This document shows positions 30,149 to 39,268 of a stretch of DNA of 64,000 nucleotides, piece by piece. A program made the translations under genes and the position numbers. Source of the stretch: Methylomonas rosea (GTDB lineage Bacteria > Pseudomonadota > Gammaproteobacteria > Methylococcales > Methylomonadaceae); assembly GCF_024505055.1 (NCBI RefSeq), contig NZ_JANIBL010000005.1, positions 40,528 through 104,527 on the forward strand, in the 5' to 3' direction. Each line of letters begins with the position of its first letter. Within the stretch, counting starts at the first letter, position 1. A model generated the notes under the pieces. It was not told where the DNA came from and did not search any database. It was given only the letters and a program-made list of their open reading frames with translations.

Positions 30149-30173
30149 TCCGATTACGCTATCGCTAATCGGA
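30149..30173. repeat. REP-like hairpin at the mfd 3' end
   Basis: TCCGATTA (30149-30156) pairs with TAATCGGA (30166-30173). A related copy of the same words (gcgtaagattagcgactgcg) lies just to the left. The mfd stop codon falls inside the right arm, so the last codons of mfd are read from the repeat. Confidence 0.6.
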
Positions 30174-33100
30174 GCTACCTTTCGCCCCCAGCCTCGCTAA
30201 CAACTTCTCCAAAAACGCCACCTTATCCTCCATATCCTTAAAAGTCTGGGTAAAGCGTAATTTATCCGCGCCGTCGAATTTATAAACCTGCGACTGGCTC
30301 TGGATCATCAGGATCAACTCGCCGGTGTCGATTTGCGGTGTGGCGGTGAAGACGATGCGGCCACCGGTGGCGTGGGCTTCGATTTTCTTGATGCCCAGAT
30401 GCGCGGCTTGTTGTTTCAGTTCGGTGATCGCGAACAGCGCCTTAACCTGATCCGGCAATAGACCGAAGCGGTCGATCATTTCGATTTTTAATTTACGCAA
30501 ATCGTCTTCGGTTTCGGCGCTGGCGATACGTTTGTAGAGCACCAGGCGGGCGTGGATGTCCGGTAGATAGTCTTCCGGGATCAACGCGGCGATTTGCAAG
30601 TCCACTTCGGGACCGGTATCCAGCGGTGCGTCCAGTTCCGGTTGTTTACCGGATTTCAAGGCTTTGACCGCGCGTTCCAGCAACTCGGTATACAGGGTAA
30701 AGCCGATTTCCTGAATCTGCCCGCTTTGTTCGTCGCCTAGCAATTCGCCGGCACCGCGGATTTCCATGTCGTGCGAGGACAGCATGAAGCCGGCACCCAG
30801 TTCGCCGGAAGTTTCGAAGGCTTCCAGGCGTTTGACGGCGTCCTTGGTCATCAAGGTTTTCGGCGGCACGATGCAATAAGCATAGGCGCGGTGATGCGAC
30901 CGACCGACCCGGCCGCGTAATTGATGCAACTGGGCCAGACCCAGCTTGTCGGCGCGATTGATGACGATGGTATTGGCGCTGGGAATGTCGATGCCGCTTT
31001 CGATGATGGTGCTGGCAATCAGCAGATTGAAACGCTGGTGATAAAAATCCAGCATGATTTGCTCCAGCTCGCGCTCGGCCATCTGGCCGTGGGCGATCTG
31101 GATGCGCGCTTCCGGCACTAATTCGCTTAGTTCGCGCATCATTTTTTCCATGCTCTTCACGTCGTTGTGCAGGAAAAATACCTGGCCGCCACGTTTGATT
31201 TCCCGCTGGCAGGCCTCCTGTACTTGCGAGTCTATCCATTCGGTGACGAAGGTTTTGATGGCGTGGCGGTTCGGCGGCGGGGTGGCGATGATGGAAATAT
31301 CGCGTAGGCCGGCCATAGCCATGTTCAAGGTGCGAGGAATCGGTGTCGCGGTCAATGTCAATAAGTCCAGCTCGTGGCGTAGCTTTTTGAAATGCTCTTT
31401 TTGGGTGACGCCAAAACGGTGTTCTTCGTCGATGACCACCAAGCCCAAGGCTTTGTATTTCATCTCCTTGGACAATAATTTGTGCGTCCCAATCACGATA
31501 TCCACTTTGCCGTCTGCCAAATCATCGGCGATGGCTTTTTGCTGTTTGGGGGTCACGAAGCGCGAGGTCACTTCGATGCGCACCGGCCAGTCGGCGAAAC
31601 GGTCTCTAAAGTTTTGATAATGCTGCTGAGCCAGCAGGGTGGTGGGCACCAGTACCGCGACTTGTTTGCCGCTTTGCACTGCGACAAAGGCCGCGCGCAT
31701 CGCGACTTCGGTTTTGCCGAAACCGACATCGCCGCAGACCACACGATCCATGGGCTGGGTGGCGGCCATGTCCTGCAATATAGCTTCGATGGCGCTGAGC
31801 TGATCCGGGGTTTCCTCGAACGGAAATGCGGCGGCGAAGGCGTCGTAATCGCTGTTGTCGACGTTAAACGCAAAGCCCTCGCGGGCAGCGCGTTTGGCGT
31901 GGATGTCCAGCAATTCGGCGGCCACGTCGCGGGCGCGTTCCATGGCCTTTTTCTTGGCTTTGCTCCATTGGTCGGTGCCCAAACGATGCAGCGGCGCGTT
32001 TTCGGCGCTGACGCCGCTGTAACGACCGATCATGTGCAAGGACGATACCGGCACGTAAATTTTGTCGTGGTTGGCGTATTCCAACATTAAAAACTCGGCG
32101 TCGATGCCGCCGACGTTGAGGATCTGCAAGCCCAGGTAGCGGCCAACGCCATGTTCCTGATGCACCACCGGCGAACCGATGCTCAGCTCGTCCAGATTGT
32201 TGAAGATGTTTTCCAGTGCCCGCGCAGCCGATTTGGCCCTGCGGCGGCGCTGTTGGACTTTTTCACCGCTGAGCTGGCTTTCGGTGATGATGGCGACTTT
32301 AGTATCGGCCAGCCAAAGCCCATGATCCATCGGCGCGACGACGATGCAGGGCGAATGATCGGTTTGTAAAAACTCCGGCCAGCTCTGTACTTGTTTGGCG
32401 GCGAGTTTGGCGATTTTCAGTTTGTCGATCAGGCCTTCGCGGTGGCCGGCGGTTTCGGCGACGAACAGGATCTTGCCGTCAAAACCTTCGATGAACTGGC
32501 GCAGCCGTTGCGCGGGTTCTTTTAAACGACTGTCTATCGCCACATCCGGCAGCAGTTTGCAGTCAAACGTGTGGGCGGCTTCCGCCTGATTGTCCAGCAC
32601 CACGCGGCTGAAGCTGTCAGTGTGTTGCTGGATTTCCTCGGCCGACAGAAACAGGCGGGTCGGCGGCAATAAGGGTCGATCAGTGTCGTATTTGCGTTGC
32701 TGATAGCGTTCGTCGGCTTCGCTGTAAAAGCGCTGGGCGTTTTCGGCAAAGTGGGCCGGCAGCACAAATAAGGCAGTTTTTGGCAAATAGGCAAACAACG
32801 ATTCGGTGCGTTCGACGAACAGCGGCAAGTAGTATTCGATGCCGGCCGGGGCGATTTGCTTGGAAACGTCGATATACAAATTGTTCTTGGGCGACGCGTC
32901 CGGGAATTGCTCGCGGAAGGCCTGCCGGAAGCGTTTGATGGCTTCGTCGGTAAACGGAAATTCGCGGGCGGGGAATAGCTCGATTTTTTGCATTTTGTCT
33001 TGCGACATTTGCGTATCGGGGTCGAAGCTGCGAATCGATTCCACGTCGTCGTCGAACAGTTCGATGCGATAAGGCTGTTTGGAGCCCATCGGAAACAAAT

Positions 33101-33617
33101 CCAAAATCGAGCCACGCACCGCAAATTCGCCGTGTTGATACACTTGCGACACGCATTGGTAGCCCACTGCTTCGAGTTTGGCGCGGGTGACTTCCAGGCT
33201 TAAAGTGCCGCCGACTTCGATGGCAAAACTGTGGGCCAGAATATGCTCGCGCGGCGCCAGCCGGTGCATCAGCGTGGCTACCGATAAAATCAACGCGCCG
33301 CGTTTGGTGTCGGGCAGCAACGCCAAAGTGCGCAAGCGTTCGGAAATGATCTCCGGCAAGGGCGAGAATACGTCGTAGGGCAGGGTTTCCCAATCTGGAA
33401 AATGCAGAATCGGCAGGCTGTTGGCTAAGAAAAATGCCAGCTCGTGTTCCAGTCGCAACGCGGTTTGGGTGTCCGGCGTGACGATGACCAGCAGGCGTTT
33501 TTCCTGGGTAATGGCTTGGGCCAACGTCAACGAGTCGCCGCAGCCGCTCAGGCCGCTCCAGAATGCCATGGTGGGTTGCTGCGGCAATGCTGTGGCGGGA
33601 ATTGGCGGTAAGGACAT
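30165..33617 (-). CDS. mfd: Transcription-repair coupling factor
   Basis: About 1150 residues from ATG 33617 (MSLPPIPATALP), which matches the E. coli Mfd length; an in-frame ATG at 33671 adds 18 residues. N-terminal UvrB-homology modules (HFPDWETLPYDVFSPLPEII), the RNA-polymerase interaction domain (VHQEHGVGRYLGL), then superfamily 2 helicase motifs: GDVGFGKTEVAMRAA (I), DEEHRFGV (II), LTATPIPRTL (III) and GRVGRSHHRAYAY (VI). It removes stalled RNA polymerase from lesions and recruits UvrA. The final Ser-Ser-Asp and stop are encoded by an intergenic repeat. Single gene. Confidence 0.97.
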   Translation of the reverse strand: MSLPPIPATALPQQPTMAFWSGLSGCGDSLTLAQAITQEKRLLVIVTPDTQTALRLEHELAFFLANSLPILHFPDWETLPYDVFSPLPEIISERLRTLALLPDTKRGALILSVATLMHRLAPREHILAHSFAIEVGGTLSLEVTRAKLEAVGYQCVSQVYQHGEFAVRGSILDLFPMGSKQPYRIELFDDDVESIRSFDPDTQMSQDKMQKIELFPAREFPFTDEAIKRFRQAFREQFPDASPKNNLYIDVSKQIAPAGIEYYLPLFVERTESLFAYLPKTALFVLPAHFAENAQRFYSEADERYQQRKYDTDRPLLPPTRLFLSAEEIQQHTDSFSRVVLDNQAEAAHTFDCKLLPDVAIDSRLKEPAQRLRQFIEGFDGKILFVAETAGHREGLIDKLKIAKLAAKQVQSWPEFLQTDHSPCIVVAPMDHGLWLADTKVAIITESQLSGEKVQQRRRRAKSAARALENIFNNLDELSIGSPVVHQEHGVGRYLGLQILNVGGIDAEFLMLEYANHDKIYVPVSSLHMIGRYSGVSAENAPLHRLGTDQWSKAKKKAMERARDVAAELLDIHAKRAAREGFAFNVDNSDYDAFAAAFPFEETPDQLSAIEAILQDMAATQPMDRVVCGDVGFGKTEVAMRAAFVAVQSGKQVAVLVPTTLLAQQHYQNFRDRFADWPVRIEVTSRFVTPKQQKAIADDLADGKVDIVIGTHKLLSKEMKYKALGLVVIDEEHRFGVTQKEHFKKLRHELDLLTLTATPIPRTLNMAMAGLRDISIIATPPPNRHAIKTFVTEWIDSQVQEACQREIKRGGQVFFLHNDVKSMEKMMRELSELVPEARIQIAHGQMAERELEQIMLDFYHQRFNLLIASTIIESGIDIPSANTIVINRADKLGLAQLHQLRGRVGRSHHRAYAYCIVPPKTLMTKDAVKRLEAFETSGELGAGFMLSSHDMEIRGAGELLGDEQSGQIQEIGFTLYTELLERAVKALKSGKQPELDAPLDTGPEVDLQIAALIPEDYLPDIHARLVLYKRIASAETEDDLRKLKIEMIDRFGLLPDQVKALFAITELKQQAAHLGIKKIEAHATGGRIVFTATPQIDTGELILMIQSQSQVYKFDGADKLRFTQTFKDMEDKVAFLEKLLARLGAKGSSD

Positions 33618-33776
33618 GAGGTTGAAATCGAATTTTTGAAGTGTTTGATTATAACCGCTATGTCTGAGCATCGGCCAAACGTAACTGCTTTGCGGGTTGG
33701 CGGCGCAGGAGTCACGCCTGGGACGGTATTTTGACTACAGCTTGCCGCCTAAAGCCTATGCTCAGCGGATTTGGTC

Positions 33777-34526
33777 TTAAATACTCAAGTTTTTTTGCTG
33801 TAATTCAATTTCCTGCATATAACGCTGAATGTTATTTTCGAACACTTGTGGCATGTGAGTGAATTTACAGCCTATGCGATGTTGATAGGTGGTGGCATTG
33901 GCTCGCACATTGGTCACGCTTTTAATTACAAAGCCGACGTGAGCCCGGCTGCCATCGTGTAAATACAAGGCGCATTCGTCTATGACAGTATCGGGCACTA
34001 AAAAGTCGGCAATCTTAGTGTCGGCATTCAAAAACGAAAATCCGGAAAGGCTGATGTCGGCCATGCCGAACACTTTGGTTTGCGTATCCATTTCGCCGGC
34101 TTCATTTTCTAGTGTCAAGTTGAGTTCGCAGGTGCTGTTTTTATGCGATAGCGGCACTTTAACGCGATAATACTGGCGGCGTTGCATCCAGAAAATTGCG
34201 TCCGGAATAGGCATCGCAAACACTGGATGGCCGTCGCTTTGCGATTTTTTGATCGCTTTGCCGCGGAACGATACTTTAATGCCTTCGTATTCGGTACGGA
34301 ACAGCACTTTTGCGGAGCCGAGTAGCTGTTTATTCAGCAATTCCGTCGGAGCAACATCCAGCGTGATCAGGTTGGCTTTTTGATCGAGATCGATAATGGT
34401 GGTCAAAAACGATTGGTTATGTTCGCCAAAGTGCGCGGAGATGATGCACTTCTTTTTTATCAGATCGCTTAAGTGACTAAAAATCAGTTTGGCGCTTCTA
34501 ACGAGATAGTCGGATTCTTTTTCCAT
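33777..34526 (-). CDS. YcgR-like PilZ protein, cyclic-di-GMP effector
   Basis: About 249 residues. An N-terminal YcgR-type domain (KCIISAHFGEHNQSFLTTII) is followed by a PilZ domain with RRQYYRVKVPL (RxxxR) and MADISLSGFSFL (the D/NxSxxG motif), the two halves of the cyclic-di-GMP site. YcgR slows the flagellar motor when the second messenger is high. The frame is open 54 residues further, but MEKESDYLVRS at 34526 is the better start; the longer frame overlaps the divergent SMR gene. Its ribosome-binding site is weak. Together with the HD-GYP protein it suggests control of motility. Confidence 0.85.
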   Translation of the reverse strand: MEKESDYLVRSAKLIFSHLSDLIKKKCIISAHFGEHNQSFLTTIIDLDQKANLITLDVAPTELLNKQLLGSAKVLFRTEYEGIKVSFRGKAIKKSQSDGHPVFAMPIPDAIFWMQRRQYYRVKVPLSHKNSTCELNLTLENEAGEMDTQTKVFGMADISLSGFSFLNADTKIADFLVPDTVIDECALYLHDGSRAHVGFVIKSVTNVRANATTYQHRIGCKFTHMPQVFENNIQRYMQEIELQQKNLSI

Positions 34527-34605
34527 TAAATTGCTAAATTTTGCGGATAGGTGAGAGCACTGCTGTAAAATACCGCAGATTATAGTGCATAGGAAAGGAG
34601 TTTTG

Positions 34606-34926
34606 ATGGGTTGGTTGCTATTGTTCGCCGCGGGTTGCTCGGAAATCGTGTTTGCGATAAGTCTTAAATACAACGACGGGTTTTCCAAGCTATGGCCGAG
34701 CGTAGTGACCGGCGTGTCTGGGGCGGGCAGTTTTTACCTGTTAATGCTGGCCATCAGAACCCTGCCTTTGGGTACGGCGTATGCGGTGTGGACCGGCATG
34801 GGTGCGGTCGGCGTCGCGATAATCGGGATTTTTCTGTTTAAGGAATCGGCGGACTGGTTCCGCTTGGCGTCGATTCTGTTAATCATCGTCGGCATCGTCG
34901 GTTTGAAGCTGACGCATGTGGAATAA
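34606..34926 (+). CDS. SMR family transporter, SugE/Gdx-like
   Basis: 106 residues, four membrane helices. Glu13 in AAGCSEIVFA is the membrane-embedded proton/substrate site; GTAYAVWTGMGAVG is typical of SugE/Gdx, which exports guanidinium, rather than the EmrE drug pump. ATG 34606 follows AAAGGAG. No guanidine riboswitch was recognisable in the 80 bases upstream. It overlaps the TusB start by one base (TAATG), so it is in one operon with the sulfur-relay genes, an unusual partnership. Confidence 0.85.
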   Translation: MGWLLLFAAGCSEIVFAISLKYNDGFSKLWPSVVTGVSGAGSFYLLMLAIRTLPLGTAYAVWTGMGAVGVAIIGIFLFKESADWFRLASILLIIVGIVGLKLTHVE

Positions 34927-35219
34927 TGCTGCATTTGTTGTCGCAATTGCCGTTGCAAGCGGCGGTTATCGAGCGCATTGGTAACGGTGATGATGTTGTC
35001 TTGATGGATGGCGCGGTGTGTGCCGCGCTGGCCGGACATAGTGGTAATGCCTTGTTGCGGCAATTGTTGAGTCAGTCGTGTCGGGTTTATGCATTGCAAG
35101 AGATGTTGCTTGTTCACGGTATTGATCAGCAGCGCGTATTGGCCGGTGTGGAATCGGTCGATTACGCGGGCTTGGTCGAGCTGACCGTGAAGAATCCGGT
35201 GATTCATTCGTGGTGTTGA
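34926..35219 (+). CDS. tusB: Sulfur-relay protein TusB/DsrH
   Basis: 97 residues. MLHLLSQLPLQAAVIERI and GDDVVLMDGAVCAAL match the DsrH/TusB family, which in E. coli forms the TusBCD hexamer passing persulfide sulfur toward tRNA 2-thiouridine. TusC and TusD genes are not here. Start and stop both overlap the neighbours (TAATG before, TGATG after), giving a tightly coupled unit with the SMR gene and the TusE/DsrC gene. The ALQEMLLVHG segment near residue 55 is normal for the family. Confidence 0.8.
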   Translation: MLHLLSQLPLQAAVIERIGNGDDVVLMDGAVCAALAGHSGNALLRQLLSQSCRVYALQEMLLVHGIDQQRVLAGVESVDYAGLVELTVKNPVIHSWC

Positions 35220-35542
35220 TGGTTGATGGCGTTGCGTTGCCAACCAGTGACGATGGTTTTCTGCGCGATGCCGGGCAATGGAATCGACAGGTCGCGGATG
35301 AGTTGGCCCGGCTTGAATCTATCGAAATTAGCGATGCGCACTGGGAGATCCTGCTGTACATTCGCGATTACTATCAACAATTCCAGCACTTGCCCAATGC
35401 CCGAATGTTTGTGGCGGCTATCCGCAAGCAATTTGGTGAAGACAAGGGCAATAGCCGTTATCTGCAAAAGCTGTTTCCACAAGGGCCGTTGAAATACGCC
35501 TGTAAAATCGCCGGCTTGCCCAAGCCACCCACCTGTTTATAA
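35219..35542 (+). CDS. TusE/DsrC sulfur carrier with both C-terminal cysteines
   Basis: 107 residues. The C-terminal arm reads YACKIAGLPKPPTCL: two cysteines ten residues apart, with the last one penultimate. E. coli TusE keeps only the final Cys, whereas DsrC proteins have both and form an intramolecular disulfide or trisulfide. The rest (ISDAHWEILLYIRDYYQQF, PNARMFV) is standard for the family. ATG 35219 overlaps the tusB stop; a GTG three codons earlier is less likely. Adjacency to tusB points to the tRNA-thiolation relay, while the cysteine pair leaves room for a DsrC-like redox role. Confidence 0.88.
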   Translation: MVDGVALPTSDDGFLRDAGQWNRQVADELARLESIEISDAHWEILLYIRDYYQQFQHLPNARMFVAAIRKQFGEDKGNSRYLQKLFPQGPLKYACKIAGLPKPPTCL

Positions 35543-35563
35543 AAATGTTTTCAAGAGAGTTTC

Positions 35564-36874
35564 ATGAGTAACCCCCGTGTTGGATTTATCAGTTTAGGTT
35601 GCCCGAAAGCGCTGGTCGATAGCGAGCAGATTCTGACCAGGCTGCGCAGCGAAGGCTATCAAGTCTCGCCGAACTACAAGGATTCGGATTTGGTCATCGT
35701 CAATACCTGCGGCTTTATCGATGCGGCGGTTGAAGAGTCACTAGATAGCATCGGTGAAGCGTTGGCGGAAAACGGTAAGGTGATTGTCACCGGTTGTCTA
35801 GGTGCGCGCCAGGATGAGATTTTGGCGCGTCATCCGCAGGTTTTAAAAATCACCGGCGCCCACGCGACTGACGAAGTGGTGTCTGCGGTGCACGAATACT
35901 TGCCGCCAGCGCATAATCCATTTACCGACATAGTGCCGCCGCAAGGTATCAAGCTAACACCCAAGCATTATGCTTATCTGAAAATCTCCGAAGGCTGCAA
36001 TCACAGATGTACGTTTTGCATCATCCCGTCGATGCGTGGGGATTTAGTCAGCAGGCCCATTGATGATGTGATGTTGGAAGCAGAGCGGCTAGCCGATGCG
36101 GGTGTTAAGGAATTGCTGATCGTCTCGCAAGATACCAGCGCTTACGGTTTGGATTTGAAATACGAAAGCCGGCGCTGGCGCGGCCGGGAAGTACAGACCC
36201 GGTTTTACGATTTGGCCGAAGCATTGGGTGGGTTGGGTATCTGGGCACGGATGCATTATGTCTATCCGTATCCGCATGTCGATCACGTCGTACCGTTGAT
36301 GGCGGAAGGAAAGATCCTGCCGTATCTGGATATTCCGTTTCAGCACGCCAACAGCCGAATTTTAAAGCTGATGAAACGTCCGGCGGCAGCGGAAAATAAT
36401 CTGGAGCGCATCCGCGCCTGGCGGAAGATTTGCCCGGACTTGACGATACGCAGTACGTTTATTGTTGGCTTTCCCGGTGAAACCGAGCAAGACTTTGCAG
36501 AGTTGCTGCAATTCCTGAGCGAAGCGCAAATGGATAGGGTAGGTTGTTTTGCCTATTCGCCGGTGAAGGGCGCGGTAGCCAACGATTTGCCGGATGCCGT
36601 ACCGGAAGAAGTCAAGCAAGAGCGCTTGGCGAGATTTATGGAGCATCAGTCGGCAATCAGTGCCGAGCGCTTGCAGCGCCGGGTCGGCAGAGTCGAGACA
36701 GTATTGGTCGATGAAGTGGTCGAAGAGGGTGCAGTCGCGCGCAGCCGCAGTGACGCACCTGAAATTGACGGTCAGGTATTTATCGACGGCGCAAGCCATT
36801 TACAAGTCGGCGATTTCGTCGAGGTTGAAATCGAGGAAGCCGACGAGTACGACTTGTGGGCTAAACTGATCTAA
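35564..36874 (+). CDS. rimO: Ribosomal protein S12 methylthiotransferase RimO
   Basis: 436 residues. An N-terminal UPF0004 domain with three cluster cysteines (SLGCPK, NTCGFI and TGCLGAR), the radical-SAM motif GCNHRCTFC, and a C-terminal TRAM domain. RimO adds a methylthio group to an Asp of ribosomal protein S12. It uses two [4Fe-4S] clusters and S-adenosylmethionine. ATG 35564 is preceded by AAGAGAG. It lies 21 bases after the sulfur-carrier gene and is probably co-transcribed, which puts several sulfur-transfer functions in one operon. Confidence 0.97.
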   Translation: MSNPRVGFISLGCPKALVDSEQILTRLRSEGYQVSPNYKDSDLVIVNTCGFIDAAVEESLDSIGEALAENGKVIVTGCLGARQDEILARHPQVLKITGAHATDEVVSAVHEYLPPAHNPFTDIVPPQGIKLTPKHYAYLKISEGCNHRCTFCIIPSMRGDLVSRPIDDVMLEAERLADAGVKELLIVSQDTSAYGLDLKYESRRWRGREVQTRFYDLAEALGGLGIWARMHYVYPYPHVDHVVPLMAEGKILPYLDIPFQHANSRILKLMKRPAAAENNLERIRAWRKICPDLTIRSTFIVGFPGETEQDFAELLQFLSEAQMDRVGCFAYSPVKGAVANDLPDAVPEEVKQERLARFMEHQSAISAERLQRRVGRVETVLVDEVVEEGAVARSRSDAPEIDGQVFIDGASHLQVGDFVEVEIEEADEYDLWAKLI

Positions 36875-36876
36875 CG

Positions 36877-36903
36877 AAAAAGCCGCTGGTTAGGCGGCTT
36901 TTT
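36877..36903. terminator. Bidirectional intrinsic terminator between rimO and the cold-shock gene
   Basis: AAAAAGCCGC (36877-36886) pairs perfectly with GCGGCTTTTT (36894-36903). The A-run and T-run make it work in both directions, serving the two convergent genes. Confidence 0.9.
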
Positions 36904-36912
36904 CAGTTCAAT

Positions 36913-37122
36913 TTACAGCGGTGTTACGTTTTCCGCTTGTGGGCCTTTTTGGCCGTTGGTCACTTCCATAGTGACTTTTTGGCCTTCTTTCAAGGTTTTG
37001 CGGCCGTTGCCGTTGATGGCGCTGAAATGTACGAATACATCTTTGCCGCCTTCTTGCTCAATGAAGCCGAAGCCTTTTTCATCATTGAACCATTTTACTT
37101 TGCCTTCTACTTGAACTGACAT
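36913..37122 (-). CDS. Cold-shock protein (CspA family)
   Basis: 69 residues with the RNA-binding motifs KGFGFI (RNP1) and VFVHF (RNP2) on a single OB fold. It acts as an RNA chaperone or transcription antiterminator. GAGAGA lies before ATG 37122. The 5' region up to about 37400 has no gene and could hold the long, structured untranslated leader usual for csp mRNAs. A shared strong terminator closes it. Whether it is cold-inducible or constitutive cannot be told. Confidence 0.95.
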   Translation of the reverse strand: MSVQVEGKVKWFNDEKGFGFIEQEGGKDVFVHFSAINGNGRKTLKEGQKVTMEVTNGQKGPQAENVTPL

Positions 37123-37535
37123 AAATCTCTCTTGCTAATAAAGTGCTATTCGCTGGTTTGTAACTAGGGTTGGTGAATAAAGCAGGTAGTGGAAAACAAT
37201 GTTTGTTGATCCGATTGCAGACTTGAAAAGCGACAACGATACCGAGCTAAATCAACTCCATTATACATCGCAATCGGCGGGTATCCACAAAAACTAGCTA
37301 GATTTTGCGTGTTAAATGCTTGTGACAATAGTGTGTCAGCGGTCATTGTTGGATGCTTATGTCAGGCTAACGCAGGTTGCGGGTGGCTATTGGCTGGCTA
37401 AGATATTGAAATGAAGTGGTTTTTTAGTAGGCTTTTGTGGATGGTTGCTTTGCTTAAATCCGCTTTGGGCGCTTGCAAATGCGAAAGTGATCGTCGCAAA
37501 AAAAGCAAAAAAAATACTGGATTTTGCAATTGACC
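37123..37535. other. Gene-free region upstream of the cold-shock gene
   Basis: About 410 bases with no supported gene. The part next to the cold-shock start probably holds its leader and promoter. Around 37495-37520 there are A-rich runs. Confidence 0.4.
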
Positions 37536-37569
37536 TATTGGGCAGGCCATGAAAAAAGACTGCCCAATA
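37536..37569. terminator. Hairpin at the end of the NhaD gene
   Basis: TATTGGGCAG (37536-37545) pairs with CTGCCCAATA (37560-37569). It lies 12 bases beyond the nhaD stop. On the minus strand no T-run follows the second arm, so termination is likely but not canonical. Confidence 0.5.
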
Positions 37570-37581
37570 AAGCTTGTCGCG

Positions 37582-39021
37582 TCAAAAATAGCTGCCGTTA
37601 ATCAGAAAATGGGTAGCAATGCTACCGAAAAAGCCGATCAAAATGACCGGCATCCATTTCAAATGTGCGCTAAAGGAGTAAAGGCCTTTCATTTGGCCCA
37701 TCAAGCCCACGCCTGCCGCGGAGCCGATTGCCAGTAAGCTGCCGCCCACGCCGGCGGTTAATGTCACTAACAACCATTGGCCTTGCGAGATGTCGGGATG
37801 CATGGTCAGTACCGCAAACATGATGGTACCGTTATCGATGAACGCCGACAGGACGCCGACTACAATGTTGGCAATGGTCGGGTCCATGCCCACGTACAAT
37901 ACATCCGAGGCCATGGTCAAATAACCGATGAAACTCAAGCCGCCGACGCTGATCATGACGCCGTAAAAAAACAGCAGGGTGTCCCATTCCAGCGTCGCAA
38001 CGCTTTTAAATACGTCGAATTTTTGGCTTGGTCTCGCGTCGGGAACCGCAACGTTAAATAATTTATACACGTGGGCGAAATCGCTGATTTTGCCGTTGTC
38101 TTTATCGGCGGTTTTTTGCAGATAAAAGCCCAGGAATTTTAGATAGGTCAGACCCGCCAGCATGCCTGCCGCCGGCGGCAGTTTCAGCATGTTTTCGAAG
38201 CAGACCGCGGTAATAATGGTCAGCAAGAACAGCACGATCATAGTCATTGCGCCGCGTTTCATTTTTGGGGCTTTACCCACAGCCGCCGGTTGTTGTTTGG
38301 GTATCCAGAAATGCATGATTATCGCCGGCAGTGCGAAATTGACCACGGCAGGAATGAATAGCGAGTAGAAGTCTTTAAAGGGTACTACCCCGCTTTGCCA
38401 TACCAGCAGCGTGGTGATGTCGCCGAACGGACTGAACGAACCGCCGGCATTGGTCGCGACTACCACGTTGATGCAAGCGAGTGTAACGAACTTGCGGTTT
38501 TCCTTGCCCATTGCCGCGATTACTGCCCCCATTAGCAAGGCCGTGGTCAAGTTGTTGCAAACCGAGGACATAAAGAACGACATGATGCCGGTAATCCAGA
38601 ACAGCTTACGGTAGCTGAAACCTTTACTGAGCAACCAAACCCGCAAATTATCAAAGACGCCGCGATCTTCCATCGCATTGAGATAGGCCATCGACACCAT
38701 GATGAACAAAAACAATTCCGCATAGCCTTCCAGGCAGGCGCGGAACGCGTGTCCGGCCTGCTCGCTCATGCCATTGTTCATGTAAATGCCGGCGATAAAA
38801 GCCCAGATCAAGCTCGCCGCTAACACCATGGGTTTGGATTTGTTTAATTCGGTGACTTCTTCGGTCATCGCCAGCAAATAGGCTACCGCAAAAATGCCGA
38901 TAGCCAGATAGCCGACCCAATGCTTAGTCAGATTAAGGGCTTGTGTTGCTTGTTCTGCGTCTGCCCAAGCTATCAGTGGTGAGCAGGTGAGTAAAATGAG
39001 TAGAAGGATGCGCGAAAACAC
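37582..39021 (-). CDS. nhaD: Sodium/proton antiporter of the NhaD type
   Basis: 479 residues with a signal peptide (MFSRILLLILLTCSPLIAWA) then about 12 membrane helices. SSVCNNLTTALLMGA and NAGGSFSPFGDITTLLVW are hallmark motifs of NhaD in the ion-transporter superfamily. It exchanges sodium or lithium for protons. The start is GTG 39021: AAAGGAG lies 7 bases before it and the signal peptide then begins correctly. An upstream GTG at 39129 would add 36 basic residues and run through a hairpin. A 10-bp stem-loop sits just before the ribosome-binding site, suggesting control in the leader. Confidence 0.9.
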   Translation of the reverse strand: MFSRILLLILLTCSPLIAWADAEQATQALNLTKHWVGYLAIGIFAVAYLLAMTEEVTELNKSKPMVLAASLIWAFIAGIYMNNGMSEQAGHAFRACLEGYAELFLFIMVSMAYLNAMEDRGVFDNLRVWLLSKGFSYRKLFWITGIMSFFMSSVCNNLTTALLMGAVIAAMGKENRKFVTLACINVVVATNAGGSFSPFGDITTLLVWQSGVVPFKDFYSLFIPAVVNFALPAIIMHFWIPKQQPAAVGKAPKMKRGAMTMIVLFLLTIITAVCFENMLKLPPAAGMLAGLTYLKFLGFYLQKTADKDNGKISDFAHVYKLFNVAVPDARPSQKFDVFKSVATLEWDTLLFFYGVMISVGGLSFIGYLTMASDVLYVGMDPTIANIVVGVLSAFIDNGTIMFAVLTMHPDISQGQWLLVTLTAGVGGSLLAIGSAAGVGLMGQMKGLYSFSAHLKWMPVILIGFFGSIATHFLINGSYF

Positions 39022-39053
39022 GGGTGAACTCCTTTCAATAACTGGGTGCTGGA

Positions 39054-39090
39054 CAGTCACGGTAGGGAGTGAGTTCCTCGACCGTGACTG
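39054..39090 (-). promoter_or_regulatory. Leader stem-loop just upstream of nhaD
   Basis: CAGTCACGGT (39054-39063) and ACCGTGACTG (39081-39090) are perfectly complementary, with a 17-base loop. In the nhaD transcript it ends about 20 bases before the AAAGGAG. It could be a ribosome-access switch, or a terminator for plus-strand reading since CTTTTG follows on that side. Confidence 0.45.
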
Positions 39091-39133
39091 CTTTTGCCGT
39101 GCCCGCTTAACTACGGGCTTGGCTATCACGATA

Positions 39134-39148
39134 TTACAAAGTTTGTAA
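39134..39148. promoter_or_regulatory. Perfect 15-base palindrome upstream of nhaD
   Basis: TTACAAA-G-TTTGTAA, an operator-like dyad about 115 bases before the nhaD start. It may bind a dimeric regulator or lie in the promoter. Confidence 0.3.
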
Positions 39149-39268
39149 CTTTACAGCGAGTGTAGTTTAGCATTGCTAAAGTGCGGGGCGTCCGGCTAGG
39201 AATGCCCCGGTTTTAGATGCTTTTTGCTAGTCTACCGGGGATAGGCTTAAAGTCTGCCTATCTTGTTA

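Noticed and set aside
34527..34605. Guanidine riboswitch upstream of the SugE/Gdx-like gene
   Set aside because: The 80 bases show no paired ACGR-loop hairpins or other recognisable riboswitch core.
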